64,000 nucleotides of DNA from Bradyrhizobium nanningense (GCF_004114535.1 NZ_LBJC01000016.1:110191-174190); one strand, 5' to 3'. Positions 18,871 to 29,011 are shown, counted from the first letter of the stretch. Notes: generated by a model not told the origin, from the letters alone. A program made the numbers and translations.

Positions 18871-19790
18871 TCATGGCGCATTAAGCACCCGACAATCCTC
18901 CGTTCTCCAACCAATGGTGATCTCTGCGCCGGGCTCAACCTTCGCCACCGTTTCCGAATTAGGCAGCGTGACCACAAAGTCATCATGGCCGCACACTGAG
19001 ACGCGGGTGCGTGCATGATCACCAAAATAAATGAGCTCTGTGACCCGCGCATCGAACACATCGAGTAGCGAGCCCGGCGTCGTGAGCTTCACCCGCTCCG
19101 GCCGCAACGACTGCACGGCCGGCAGGCCGACCGCCTCTACGTTGATCGCTAGCGCCTGCACATTGGCGGCGCCGGGAAGCTCCACCTCGCAGGTCGTGCC
19201 GTTTATTGCGACGACTTTGCCCTGCAACCGGTTGTTTTCGCCGACAAAGTGGGCGACGAACGCGTTCTGCGGCTGCTCGTAGAGTTCGGCGGGAGCGGCG
19301 AGTTGCTGGATCACGCCGTCGTTGAAAACCGCTATCCGGTTAGAAACGGTCAACGCCTCGCCCTGATCATGTGTCACATAGACTACCATCACGCCGAGAT
19401 TCTCATGGATATGCTTGATCTCGAGCTGCATCTGCTCGCGCAACTGCTCGTCGAGCGCGCCGAGGCGGACGATCTCGAGCACCCGCTTGATCCTGACATC
19501 CCGGATTTGCCAATGCGAGATTCTCCACTACGGTAATATGCGGAAACAATGCGTAGTTTCCGATATCGCGCTTGTGCGGCAGCATCTTATCAATCGAGCG
19601 CCCCACCAACAGGATCGAGCCATGCATGGGCACTTCGAAGCCCGCGAGCATCGTCAGCGTGGTCATCTTTCCCGAGGCGGAAGCACCGAGCATCGTTAGA
19701 AACTCTTCCTGGACGGTACCCAAGTTGAGATTCTTTTGGGCGCCTGCTGCAGACTCACTGTTTCCTCAACCTACACTTTTGACTTGCGGC
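18871..19790 (-). pseudogene. ABC transporter ATPase (PotA type), cassette 1, internally deleted
   Basis: Minus strand. The N-terminal part reads NLGTVQEEFLTMLGASASGK; the Walker A sequence (normally GPSGSGKTT) is altered to GASASGKMT. HITVVENLA follows, and then the sequence jumps to VRLGALDEQLREQMQLEIKH. This means the ABC signature LSGGQQQR and Walker B, about 50 residues, have been lost. The H-loop THDQGEAL and the TOBE domain to 'GWRTEDCRVLNAP' remain. The product could not bind and hydrolyse ATP normally. It precedes the intact binding-protein gene by 86 bases. Confidence 0.85.
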
Positions 19791-20824
19791 TGATGACGAT
19801 ATCGGACCACAGGGCCGGTTTTCATCAATCTCGGCCTTCGTATAGCCGAAATTGTGCATCGAAACCGGTAGTATCGAATATCTTTGTCAGCCGGGCGCAA
19901 AACGTTGGAGAGAACAACCCGAGCACCACGGTTCATAGATATAAGGCCTGAGAAGCTGCGGAGAGATGACGACGAACGACCTGGCGTAGACTGCAGATCG
20001 ACCGGTATGCGAGTCGGGGCCTTTCGATGGCATTAGACCGTCAAGTACGACGCTGTCGCGCATTCTGAATGCATCGAGAACCGCGTTTTTGCTTATGGTG
20101 CACGGTCTCCTGAATCGGCACAGGAATCGCCGACGAAAGATACCAAGCTCATCACAGTCCGCACGCGGTATGGGTTGCGCGCCGATGTACCATCATCCAT
20201 GATACTTTGATGTAGTCTGTATGAAATGCGTGGTTTGATTTATTCGCAGGCGCGTGAGCGTGCGCGCAGATGAGACAAGCGGCCCTCACAATTTGGATCT
20301 AAGAACCGGAAATCGATCCGACAGAAGCAGATGGCGAGTGCGCGGTGAAGATAACTGCAATCACGCCACAACAGTTTCAAGCTTAACCATTCCGAGGGGA
20401 CACACGTCTCTTTCCTAGCTTTGTGGCCGTCTCGTCCGACCAACCTATCGCCGTCCAATGCAGATCCCGCCGGCGTCGAGAAGCGAAACTGCTGACGTGG
20501 ACCCGATCCAAGTCATTCAGCAAGTTCCCGCCTAGGCTATTGAAGGCGCCGCTTTCGCGGGGCCCCATCCGCCGGTCAGCTGAAATCCATTGAAGAAAGC
20601 CCCGAAGCGCTGGATTTGCGCGTGAGCACGCGGCTCATTGCAGCAAATCAAGCCGGACCTGTGGCTATGATTTCGATCCGTTCCCCAGCGTCTTCAAAAA
20701 TTCCCCGAGGCGAGTTGGATAGCGCTACTAGGAGCGCCGGCACGAAATACACCGAATACCAACTGATCAATGTTTGCTCTTTGGCTAGAGCCAAGAATAA
20801 CACTTGCTACAGGAACTTTAACCT
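19791..20824. other. Intergenic region of 1 kb without a gene
   Basis: No coding region is supported on either strand. The stretch lies between the 5' end of the minus-strand ABC cassette and the plus-strand GMC gene, so it should hold two divergent promoters. No clear operator was found by eye. Confidence 0.45.
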
Positions 20825-22423
20825 ATGTTCAAATGGGACTACATCATCGTCGGTGGCGGCTCGGCCGGTTGTGTACTCGCCAATCGCCTGAGTGAAGATG
20901 CGCGGGTCAAAGTACTGCTGCTCGAGGCCGGCCCGCGCGACCGGTCGATGTGGATCGATATTCCCGCAGGCTACACCACACGCCAGCTCCGCAAAACCTT
21001 CAGTTGGAATTTCCAGATCGGCGGCAATGTGGGCAGCCCGCGCCTGCCATGCGCTAGCGGGCGGGGGCTGGGCGGCTCGAGTTTGATCAACGGTATGCTG
21101 TATGTACGCGGGCAGCCGCTCGATTATGACACCTGGAGTCAGTTGGGCAATCGCGGCTGGTCATACGAAGATGTGCTACCATATTTCAAAAAATCGGAGC
21201 ACTACGAGGGCCGGGGGGATCAGTCGCGCGGTAAAAGCGGGTTCCTTAATGTACGCGACATTAACGAGCACCATTTGCTTGGCGACGCGCTTATCGAAGC
21301 CGCCGAGGTCAGCGGCTTCCCGCGCAACCTAGACTACAACAATGGGCAGCAGGCGGGTTTCGGCTACTTTCAGGCGACGATCAAGAACGGTCAGCGCTGG
21401 TCCGCGGCTCGCGCTTTCCTGGAGCCGGCCCGCAAGCGGCCCAACCTGCACATCGAGACCAACGCGCTCGTCAGCCGTATCCTGATCGAGGGAAAGCGCG
21501 CGGTCGGGGTCACTTATAGGTTGCACGGCGAAACTAGAGAGGCGCGCTGCGGAGGTGAGGTGATCGTTTCTTGCGGCGCTATTCAGTCCCCCGGCGTGCT
21601 GGAGCTTTCGGGCATCGGCCAGCCGGAAGTCCTCAAGAAGCTCGGGATCGAGATCTGCCATGAGTTGAAAGGGGTTGGCGAAAACTATGGCAACCATTTC
21701 TATGTAAACCTATGCCATCGCATCAACCGGCCGATCACGTTTAACGAGCAGGCCCGTGGCTTGCAGCTTTTGCGTGAAATCATGCGGTACTATGTCAGTG
21801 GCACCGGCCTGCTTACTCGGCCAACGGCATTAGTAGCCGGATTTGTGCGCACCCTTCCCAGTCTGCAGACGCCTGACGTGCAGATCCACATGGCGCCCGG
21901 GACGAAGGATCCGGCGCGGCCGGGACACCTCGAGAAAGAACCGGGAATGGGCATCGCGATTAACCAGTGTCGGCCCACTTCGCGCGGTTCAATCCATATC
22001 AGGTCGGCGATCCCCGGCAGCGAGCCAGCTATTGAGCCGAAATATCTGTCCTCGAAGATGGACTGCGACAGCACGGTCTACGGCTTGCAGATCGCGCGCA
22101 AGATTATGCAGAACCCTGTCATCGCCAAATGGGTCTCTTTCGAGATCTGCCCCGGCGATCGGGTGCAGAACTACGAACAATGGCTTGACTACGCTCGACA
22201 TACCGGGGGGGGCCTCCATCATTTTGTCGGCACTTGTAAGATGGGTAACGATCCTATGGCGGTGGTTGACGACCGCCTGCGTGTGCATGGCCTTGTTGGG
22301 TTGCGCGTCATTGATGCCTCTATCATGCCAACCGTGCCTTCCGGCAACACCTACGCGCCGACGATCATGGTCGCCGAAAAAGGAGCAGACATGATCAAGG
22401 AAGATGCTCGTGAGCTGCCCTAG
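20825..22423 (+). CDS. GMC-family FAD-dependent alcohol/choline dehydrogenase-like oxidoreductase
   Basis: 532 residues, start ATG 20825. The N-terminal ADP-binding motif is VGGGSAGCVLANRL (9-22), the first GMC signature is GRGLGGSSLINGMLYVRG (79-96) and the second is SCGAIQSPGVLELSGIG (near 250-268). The catalytic pair is the histidine in GLHHFVGTCKMG (near 465) and the asparagine in PSGNTYAPT (near 507). Such enzymes oxidise choline, short alcohols or polyethylene glycol and pass electrons to the respiratory chain. No signal peptide is seen. It stands alone; choline-type substrates would fit the carnitine-like genes but are not proven. Confidence 0.92.
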   Translation: MFKWDYIIVGGGSAGCVLANRLSEDARVKVLLLEAGPRDRSMWIDIPAGYTTRQLRKTFSWNFQIGGNVGSPRLPCASGRGLGGSSLINGMLYVRGQPLDYDTWSQLGNRGWSYEDVLPYFKKSEHYEGRGDQSRGKSGFLNVRDINEHHLLGDALIEAAEVSGFPRNLDYNNGQQAGFGYFQATIKNGQRWSAARAFLEPARKRPNLHIETNALVSRILIEGKRAVGVTYRLHGETREARCGGEVIVSCGAIQSPGVLELSGIGQPEVLKKLGIEICHELKGVGENYGNHFYVNLCHRINRPITFNEQARGLQLLREIMRYYVSGTGLLTRPTALVAGFVRTLPSLQTPDVQIHMAPGTKDPARPGHLEKEPGMGIAINQCRPTSRGSIHIRSAIPGSEPAIEPKYLSSKMDCDSTVYGLQIARKIMQNPVIAKWVSFEICPGDRVQNYEQWLDYARHTGGGLHHFVGTCKMGNDPMAVVDDRLRVHGLVGLRVIDASIMPTVPSGNTYAPTIMVAEKGADMIKEDARELP

Positions 22424-22499
22424 GGATTCTATGAGGACAGACACGCCTTCAATTCCATTTCGGATCTCAGGATTTACTAAAAGTAGGGCCTGTCGCCTC

Positions 22500-22745
22500 A
22501 GGTGGTTCGGTCATCCAGGACCTGGCTGAGGGCTGGCGCTCGGCCGTCGCGTCGCGTTAGTCATCAAGGAGATCAACGAGATCATGGAGCGAGATGCGCA
22601 TTGTCGCCGCCTGATGAGTGTGCTGGGGGTCGGGCCAATCATCTCCACGCGATAATCTCCGCGATCGGAACTGGTGATGCGTTCCAGAAGGACCGCGACC
22701 TTGCGGCGGGCTTGGTCTGGTACCGAAACAAATCTCGACCGATGA
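22500..22745 (+). mobile_element. IS110-family transposase fragment
   Basis: Two adjoining frames give IKEINEIMERDAHCRRLMSV then GVGPIIST, and after a frameshift IISAIGTGDAFQKDRDLAAG. These are the helix-hairpin-helix and C-terminal region of an IS110/IS116 DEDD transposase. About 80 codons remain and the N-terminal catalytic domain is missing. Confidence 0.7.
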
Positions 22746-22871
22746 TTGAACCATTCTCGGTCGCACATCGAGACGCGGCAACCGGTCCGATCGGATTAGC
22801 ACACTGTCCCGCCGAGTTTTGCGAGACGGAAGGGACGAATGGAGAAACGGTTCCACCAACATTTCTGAAAC

Positions 22872-23709
22872 CTAGGGTCTGTACCTAATTAGCGATCTGT
22901 GATTGCCTCGCAGCGGGTTGATTCCACGCGGGGGACTTCGATGCGCAAGGGACTGTTCTGGCTCAACGACAAGCAATGGGCTCTGATAGAGCCGCATCTG
23001 CCAACGAACCAGACCGGACCGGTGCGCGACGACGATCGACGCGTCATCAGCGGTATCATTCACATGCTTCAGTGCGGCGCACGCTGGCGCGATTGCCCGC
23101 CCGACTATGGTCCGTACACGACGATCTACAATCGTTTCAATCGCTGGGCCAAGCGCGGACATTGGCGGGCGATCTTTGAAGCGCTCGCCCGCTGCGGCAA
23201 AGACGGCGTGACTTTGTCCATCGACTCCACCACGATCAAAGCGCATCGCTCGGCGAGCGGCGGAAAAGGGGGGAGCATGAACAAGCGATCGGCCGCTCGC
23301 GCGGCGGGCGGACCACGAAAATCCACGCGCTGAGCGACCCTGACTGCAGACCTTGCGCATTTCATCTCACTCCAGGCCAGGACGCTGATATTGCCGCAGC
23401 GCCAGCCCTTTTGGAACTCGCGCCACCCATGTCTGCCCTCATTGGCGACAAAGGGTACGACGGCGACGGCTTTCGAGCCGAAATCGTCGATCGTGGTGCC
23501 AAGCCCGTCATTCCAAACAAATCCAACAGGGTCACTCTCCACAGCTTCAGCAAACGCGCCTACAAGGGGCGCAACGTCATCGAGCGCTGTTTCTGCCGCC
23601 TCAAGGATTTCAGGCGTGTCGCAACTCGCTACGACAAACTAGCCAGGAACTTCTTGGCTGCCGTCCATCTCGCCGCCATCGTTGCCTATTGGATCATTTG
23701 AGTCCCAGC
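22872..23709 (+). mobile_element. IS5-family element (IS427 group), probably near complete
   Basis: ORF A starts at ATG 22941 (MRKGLFWLNDKQWALIEPHL) and ORF B overlaps it in the -1 frame, joining at an AAAAGGGGGG run at 23264-23273. The read-through protein contains the DDE residues in TLSIDSTTIKAHRS, ALIGDKGYDGDGFR and the YKGRNVIERCFCRLK block, ending at 23701. Members of the IS427 group normally make transposase by such a frameshift, so this copy could still be active. The ends (GGGTCTGTACC at about 22874 and the complement of the sequence ending GTCCCAGCCC at 23708) are similar, imperfect inverted repeats, each next to CTAG. Confidence 0.8.
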
Positions 23710-24630
23710 CCTAGTTCGCCCCTTCGCCCACTTGAGGCCGGCGAGTTATCGAGGACGGAAGTGGGGGGATATCCATAATGGCTCGGGGCGACATCCTTAA
23801 ATCGAAGCCGGATAGATTGGCGCAAACCGCTTATGCCTTTGTTGATTCCTCTTGCAACGCCGGCGTGGTCCATAGATCGCGGTCAAGGTGTCCGTCGCCA
23901 CCACGCTTGCGGCAGCCTAGCTGATCCCGGACCTGCAGACGCTGATCGCTAACATCATCGGCCGCCTTGTTCTCGACAAAGGGCTATCGTGGTCACAATG
24001 CACCGCGAGCATAGAATCATTGATGATGGCGATGAAGCTATCATCGCAGCATGCGCGTCTGATTGCGATGAACCGCAGGAGTGGCTTTTACTGCGGTAGA
24101 GGCCGGACGCGTTTGATCTGCGGCCGCGCCGGACGCCGGCGACTGCCGCCCGCGAGCAGCGGCATGCGTCATCGTCGAGCCTCGAAATCGAGACTGCCGC
24201 GCGCATTTTGCAGAATTTCGATCGTTCTTAGCTGATTTTTGCAGCCTTTAGGCGTCGGTACATCTTACACGTTTGCCTTATCTAGGAGAGCTTGGAGCGC
24301 ACCACCTCACTCCTGACAGAACAAGGTTGTAAGATGCTTTGCAGGTCCGAAATGAACCAAAGCATCCTCGATCTTGCGAGGTTCTGCGCAGGGAAGGGAA
24401 GCGCCTTCGCGGTCACACGTGCGGCGGTCAGTTGCCTCATAGGCAGGGTTGCCGGAGATCACATGGCAGGATTCGGGTGACGGTAGCTTGCATGTGGGCC
24501 AGCGCCGCCGAGGACGACTTTCCCCGCAAACATTGTGGGCAACTGTCCACCATCGTGGACGGTCGGCAAGGGGCGGTCACCGGGTACAACAGGCCGAAGC
24601 ATATTCGGCTGATTTGGGGAACAGACGATC
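23710..24630. other. Spacer of about 0.9 kb, no gene recognised
   Basis: Short frames on both strands without family features. The sequence directly before 24631 should contain the promoter of the thiamine-diphosphate enzyme; no unusual site was recognised. Confidence 0.4.
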
Positions 24631-26265
24631 ATGAAACTGGGTGAAGCGATTGCGGAAATTCTCAAGCGCGAAGGCATCGAAATTCTATGCGGCTATCCGG
24701 TTAATCACCTGATCGAATATGCCGCAAGAGCCGACATTCGACCTGTCATGGTGCGCCAGGAGCGCGTTGGCGTTCACATGGCGGATGCGATCTCTCGGGT
24801 GACCTCCGGGGACAAGATCGGCGTCTTCTGCATGCAGCACGGCCCTGGCGCAGAGAACGCCATGGGTGGCGTAGCACAATGTTTCGGCGAGTCCGTCCCC
24901 GTTCTCGTACTGCCGATGGGCTATCCGCGTCGGATCGCCAATATCGAGCCGAATTTCAATTCCAGCCAGACGATGCGGCCTTTCTCGAAATCAGCCGAGC
25001 CGATCACGCTGGCTGCAGAAGTCGCCAATATCTTCCGCCGCGCCTTCACCAAATTGAGGAACGGTCGCGGCGGGCCGGTTGTGGTCGAGATCCCCACGGA
25101 CATGTGGAATGAGGAGGTGCCAGAACCCTTGAACTACACGCCCGTGTTGCGAACGCGCTTTGGCGCGGATCCAGCTCACATCAGGGAAGCAGCAGAGCTT
25201 CTCATCGGCGCCAAGCGGCCGGTGATCTATGCCGGCCAAGGCGTGCATTACGCCCGTGCTTGGCCGCATTTGAAGCGGCTCGCCGAGCGGCTTGCTATTC
25301 CTGTGGCCACTAGCCTGGGCGGCAAATCGGCCTTTCCCGAAACGCATCCGCTCTCCCTCGGCTCCGGCGGGCTCGCGTGGCCGCGCGCCGTATCGAAATT
25401 TCTGGCCGAAGCGGACGTCATCTTCGGCATCGGCTGCTCCTTCACCGAAACTGATTTCGCCGTCCCTATGCCGAAGGGCAAGACCGTTATCCACTCGACG
25501 ATCGATCCTAACCATCTCAACAAGGACGTCGAAGCGAAAATCGGCCTCGTCGGCGACGCTGGTCTCGTGCTCGATGCGCTCTTGGCGGAGGTCGGCAAGA
25601 GCGTCGCATCTGATCGCGACGCGCGAGGGTTGGCGGAGGAAATTGCGACCTCGCAGAAAGAGTGGCTCGCAAAGTGGATGCCGAAGCTCACAAGCAATGA
25701 CGCTCCGCTCAGCCCTTATCGCGTACTATGGGATCTTCAGCACACAGTTGACATTAAGAACACTATCATCACGCATGATGCGGGCAGCCCCCGTGACCAG
25801 CTCACGCCATTCTGGAAGTCAGTCGAGCCGCTGTCCTATCTCGGCTGGGGCAAGACGACTCAACTCGGCTACGGCTTGGGGCTCGCAATGGGCGCGAAGC
25901 TCGCAAGTCCGGACAAGCTCTGCATCAATGTTTGGGGTGATGCGGCCATCGGATTTACCGGAATGGACTTCGAGACGGCTGTGCGGGAAAGGATTCCAAT
26001 TCTATCGATCCTGCTGAACAACTTTTCCATGGCGATCGAGCTAAAGATCATGCCGGTCGCGACGGAAAAATATCGGTCGACCGACATTTCCGGCGATTAT
26101 GCCGCGATGGCACGTGCCTTCGGTGGCTATGGCGAGCGTATAACGAGGCCTGAAGATATCGTGCCCGCGATCAAGCGCGGTATCCAGAAGACGCAGGCCG
26201 GCATTCCGGCGCTGCTCGAATTCATTACCTGCAAGGAGACCGAGATCTCGCGCCCCGGGACCTGA
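24631..26265 (+). CDS. Thiamine-diphosphate-dependent enzyme (acetolactate synthase/decarboxylase superfamily)
   Basis: 544 residues from ATG 24631. The catalytic glutamate is E44 in 'VRQERVGVHMADA' of the N-terminal pyrimidine-binding domain. HGPGAENAMGGVAQ (70-84) forms the usual active-site loop. The TPP/Mg motif begins at GDAAIGFTGMDFETAV (about 436-451) and ends with LLNNFSMA. The family covers acetolactate synthase, benzoylformate and oxalyl-CoA decarboxylases and sulfoacetaldehyde acetyltransferase. The sequence is closest in feel to the broad 'thiamine pyrophosphate-requiring enzyme' group of soil alphaproteobacteria, so the substrate is unassigned. The gene is flanked by IS material on both sides. 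Confidence 0.85.
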   Translation: MKLGEAIAEILKREGIEILCGYPVNHLIEYAARADIRPVMVRQERVGVHMADAISRVTSGDKIGVFCMQHGPGAENAMGGVAQCFGESVPVLVLPMGYPRRIANIEPNFNSSQTMRPFSKSAEPITLAAEVANIFRRAFTKLRNGRGGPVVVEIPTDMWNEEVPEPLNYTPVLRTRFGADPAHIREAAELLIGAKRPVIYAGQGVHYARAWPHLKRLAERLAIPVATSLGGKSAFPETHPLSLGSGGLAWPRAVSKFLAEADVIFGIGCSFTETDFAVPMPKGKTVIHSTIDPNHLNKDVEAKIGLVGDAGLVLDALLAEVGKSVASDRDARGLAEEIATSQKEWLAKWMPKLTSNDAPLSPYRVLWDLQHTVDIKNTIITHDAGSPRDQLTPFWKSVEPLSYLGWGKTTQLGYGLGLAMGAKLASPDKLCINVWGDAAIGFTGMDFETAVRERIPILSILLNNFSMAIELKIMPVATEKYRSTDISGDYAAMARAFGGYGERITRPEDIVPAIKRGIQKTQAGIPALLEFITCKETEISRPGT

Positions 26266-26375
26266 GGCGTGACTTTCTCGCCCTCTCCGGGGACGCTGTT
26301 CGGCATGGACCGCATTCCCGAGCTGATTGAACGAAGCCGCTGGCGCGGCAATTGAGGAGAGATCGCAAGAGCAGG

Positions 26376-26427
26376 CTCCTGTCTGAAAGGATTGCGGGTT
26401 TTCGAATCCCAGTTCTTCAGACAGGAG
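26376..26427 (+). promoter_or_regulatory. Hairpin covering the integrase ribosome-binding site
   Basis: A perfect 12-base inverted repeat (CTCCTGTCTGAA at 26376-26387, TTCAGACAGGAG at 26416-26427) lies directly before ATG 26434. The right arm contains the CAGGAG ribosome-binding site, so the stem would hide it in mRNA. It could instead be part of the recombination end of the element. Confidence 0.55.
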
Positions 26428-26433
26428 TTTTTC

Positions 26434-27240
26434 AATGGCTGAGATTAGCCCTCTTCGCCGCCGCATGATTGAGGACATGACGGTCCCGCAATCTGTCGCT
26501 GGCGACGCAGTGATCCGACCTTGCCGTGGTGTCGGGTTGAGCGGGTAAATTTAGGTCGGTCGCCCGATTGTCTTGAGCTGGAGAATATCCGCACTTTCCA
26601 GGTCCACCTGGTGGCGATGGGGATGTCCCGGCGGGCGCTCAATTTTAATTGTGTGGCGCTGCGGCTTTTTCTACGGCGTGACGCTCGGCCATGACGGGAT
26701 TTCAGAGCGCATCAGCTATGCGCCAGCCGAGCAAGCTGCCGGTGGTGCTGAGCGCCGAAGAGGTCGCGCATTTCCTGGAGTGAACTCCAAGCCTGAAGAG
26801 CCGGCACCGCGCTGACGACGATCTATGCCGCCGGACTGCGCATGGCGGAGGTGGTTCTGTTTGAGGATTGCGGAATCGACGGCCAGCGGATGGTGATCCG
26901 CGTTGCGCGAGGCAACGGCGGCAAGCACCGTTACTTCATTCTCTACGCACGGTTGTTGCGATTTGCCATTGGCCCGGCAACAGCGCTGGATGTTCCCCGG
27001 CCGTGATGAGGACCGGCCGCTCGATCCCACCGTATTGCACGCCGCCCGCCGTTCGACCCAGTTGGTGGCCGGCCTGCGCAAAAGGTGACCGTCCACACGC
27101 TGCGGCACAACTTCGCGACGCATCTCCTGGAGAACAGGGCCGACGTGCGCATCATCCAAGTGCTGCTCGGCCATGCCAGCTTGGCCACGGCGCGCTACAC
27201 CCAAGTCGCCAACGTCCGGCTTCGTGTCGTGCCGCCGCAG
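26434..27240 (+). pseudogene. IS91-associated tyrosine recombinase/integrase, broken
   Basis: Starts with MAEISPLRRRMIEDMTV at 26434 and then passes through several frames: LENIRTFQVHLVAMGMSRRA near 26580, FFYGVTLGHDGISERISYA near 26670, LTTIYAAGLRMAEVVLFEDC near 26815 and MVIRVARGNGGKHRYFI near 26890. The C-terminal catalytic block [17 protein letters not shown] and [16 protein letters not shown] at 27085-27210 carries the R-H...H and the final tyrosine. Several frameshifts and a deletion make it non-functional. Integrases of this kind usually sit directly upstream of an IS91-type transposase, as here. Confidence 0.82.
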
Positions 27241-27650
27241 CCGAGCACGCGCCATGGCTGCCGTTCTGAGGTGGCGGACGTCTTCCGCCGGCCCAAAGCG
27301 TTCGGCAGGCCCGCGCGGGGCATCTCGGCCGCGTCGAGCGGCGCGCAAGGGGCGCCACCACGGCGTAACCTGTAGGATGCATTCGAGGCTTGCAGGCTGC
27401 GCTTCTTCGGCAACCTCGCGGGCATGGCCGAGCCCACGGCCTTCGCCGCCAGACCCGACCGACTCAGGCGCATCGAATGGGTCCTATGCCAAACCACCGT
27501 TCGGGGGCCCTGCACAGGCGCTGGCCTATCTCGGCCGCTACACCCATCGCGTCGCCATCCAATAGCCGGCTAACCTCGCTCTCCGACGGCAAGGTCCGCT
27601 TCACCTGGAAAAGGAACATCGCCCAGGACAGCAATTCGTTAGGCTCAATA
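27230..27650 (+). mobile_element. Second IS91-family transposase remnant, large internal deletion
   Basis: The first block, [19 protein letters not shown] (27267 onward), is the N terminus of an IS91 transposase. The sequence then jumps to the block before the catalytic end (FFGNLAGMAEPTAFAARP in one frame), then YAKPPFGGPAQALAYLGRYT and RLTSLSDGKVRFTWK. About two thirds of the gene, including the zinc finger and most of the HUH domain, is gone. Confidence 0.78.
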
Positions 27651-27699
27651 AAATGATGCGTATACGCCCCGTCGGCAGAGGGCGGTCGGGATACTCCGT

Positions 27700-27995
27700 C
27701 AGGTTTTGCGGATGCGACGCAGCCGCGCCGACCGCCGCCGCTCGACTGTGGTAAGCATTGCGATAGAGAACAGGATCAGCACGGTTTCAGCGGCAGTGAT
27801 GGTCGAACTGATCTCCTCGCGGATGCCCGAAAACATGACCTTCGGCAAGGTGCGCTGCTCGGCGCTAGCGACGAAAAGGGCGACTGTCGAAGGAGACTAG
27901 AAAACCGGAGATCACGCCCGGAAGTATGAGCGGTAGGGTAATCTTGAAGAAGACCGCGATCGGCCGCCTCGACCCTGCTGCTAGGTTTTCCCCTT
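27700..27995 (-). pseudogene. ABC transporter permease (PotC type), C-terminal remnant, cassette 2
   Basis: Minus strand. The conserved EAA-type cytoplasmic loop is visible as AVFFKITLPLILPGVISGFL (about 27975-27905). A short gap or deletion follows, then VALFVASAEQRTLPKVMFSG and TAAETVLILFSIAMLTTVE, ending RRSARLRRIRKT with a stop at 27700. The N-terminal two thirds are absent. In the original cassette this gene followed the PotB-type permease. Confidence 0.75.
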
Positions 27996-28029
27996 GACGT
28001 AACTGCTCACGATACTGCCACCAGAGTCT

Positions 28030-28340
28030 AGCAATCTGCTGATGATCATCGTCGTGCTGCCATTTGGGGAGTCGATATTAGTTCGTACCACCGCCTGGGT
28101 TGTGCTCCGCACGGACTCGTCACGGAATGTTGATGGCCTTGCATGTCATATCGGAACCGGCCGAGCTTATCTTCAACCGGGTCGGGACGATCGTGGCCAT
28201 AACTTATATTATTACCCTTCACGCTGATGCCGATCTTCAGCATTGGGAAGACGATCTCCGACCTTCGTCCGGGCCGCCCGCTCACTCGGCGCTGGCCCAT
28301 TCTACGCCTTCTGGAAGGTCTACTTCCCCCAGCCGCGTGC
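28030..28340 (+). pseudogene. Middle part of the cassette-2 PotB-type permease, in inverted orientation
   Basis: On the plus strand, opposite to the rest of the cassette, three frames give LLMIIVVLPFGESILVRTTA, then ISEPAELIFNRVGTIVAITY, then TFVRAARSLGAGPFYAFWKV and YFPQ. These are consecutive pieces of the permease core (EAA loop: RAARSLGA). The N-terminal part of the same permease runs on the minus strand at 28360-28930 and ends where this piece ends. The simplest reading is an inversion of roughly 28000-28350 inside a decaying permease gene. Confidence 0.72.
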
Positions 28341-28354
28341 GGCGATCCCCGGCG

Positions 28355-28930
28355 GGGTCTGCGGTCACGCCGATGCTGATGCCAAGCGTGCGCAGAAACA
28401 GGTCGCGGAAGATCGCGTTTTCTGGCGGCGAGGCGATGATCTGGCCATCGGGGCCATACTGGTAATCAACTGAACGCAGCAGCGAAAACGCTGTATAGCC
28501 CGAGCTTCTGCGCTCCACCAGGGTCCAGACGTCGTGCCGCCCCAGAGCTAGGGGCTGGCGGAAAGCATGCTGGCGTTGCGGGCGCTTGATATCACCTGGC
28601 TGAGAGCGCTAGCCAGCTCATAATTTATCAGTTGCCGATCGCGCCCGCGGTCTTCTGCGCCCAGGCCTGCTTGAGGTCTCCAGCGAGAGCGGCATAGGCG
28701 CTCTCGTTCGGAAGGTCCTTGCCGTCCCAACCGCTCAGCGCTGCCATGGTTCGCGGCATCAGCCCCAGCAGCGCATCATCATAGACCGCGTTGAAATCAT
28801 TCGGCCGATCGGCAAGACAAAAGCGATCGCGGCAGGACCAGGGTGAAGGCGCTGGCGCTCGACCGACTGCAGCTTGGTCCGCAGCGGAACGTCTGGGCTT
28901 TCAGCGATTTTGAACAGCCATTGTCGCCAT
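28355..28930 (-). pseudogene. N-terminal part of the cassette-2 PotB-type permease
   Basis: Minus-strand start at 28930 (MATMAVQNR followed at once by a stop), then in other frames PRTMAALSGWDGKDLPNESA, AGDLKQAWAQKTAGAIGN and, after a further shift, FSLLRSVDYQYGPDGQIIAS with ENAIFRDLFLRTLGISIGVT. These match the N-terminal loop and first membrane helix of a polyamine-type permease. The part after GVTA is missing here and is found inverted at 28030-28340. Confidence 0.75.
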
Positions 28931-28931
28931 T

Positions 28932-28955
28932 TCTCTCTCTCTCTCTCTCTCTCTC
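28932..28955 (-). repeat. (GA)12 microsatellite at the permease ribosome-binding site
   Basis: Twelve TC repeats on the plus strand, read as GAGAGA on the coding strand, immediately upstream of the permease start at 28930. In cassette 1 the same position holds only GAGAGAGGG. Expansion by slippage is likely, and the tract changes the spacing of the purine-rich ribosome-binding site. Confidence 0.9.
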
Positions 28956-29011
28956 AGTTCATCCATTGAAGGCGCGAAGACCGAAAGTCTTCCCGCCGTT
29001 CTTTCCCTAGT

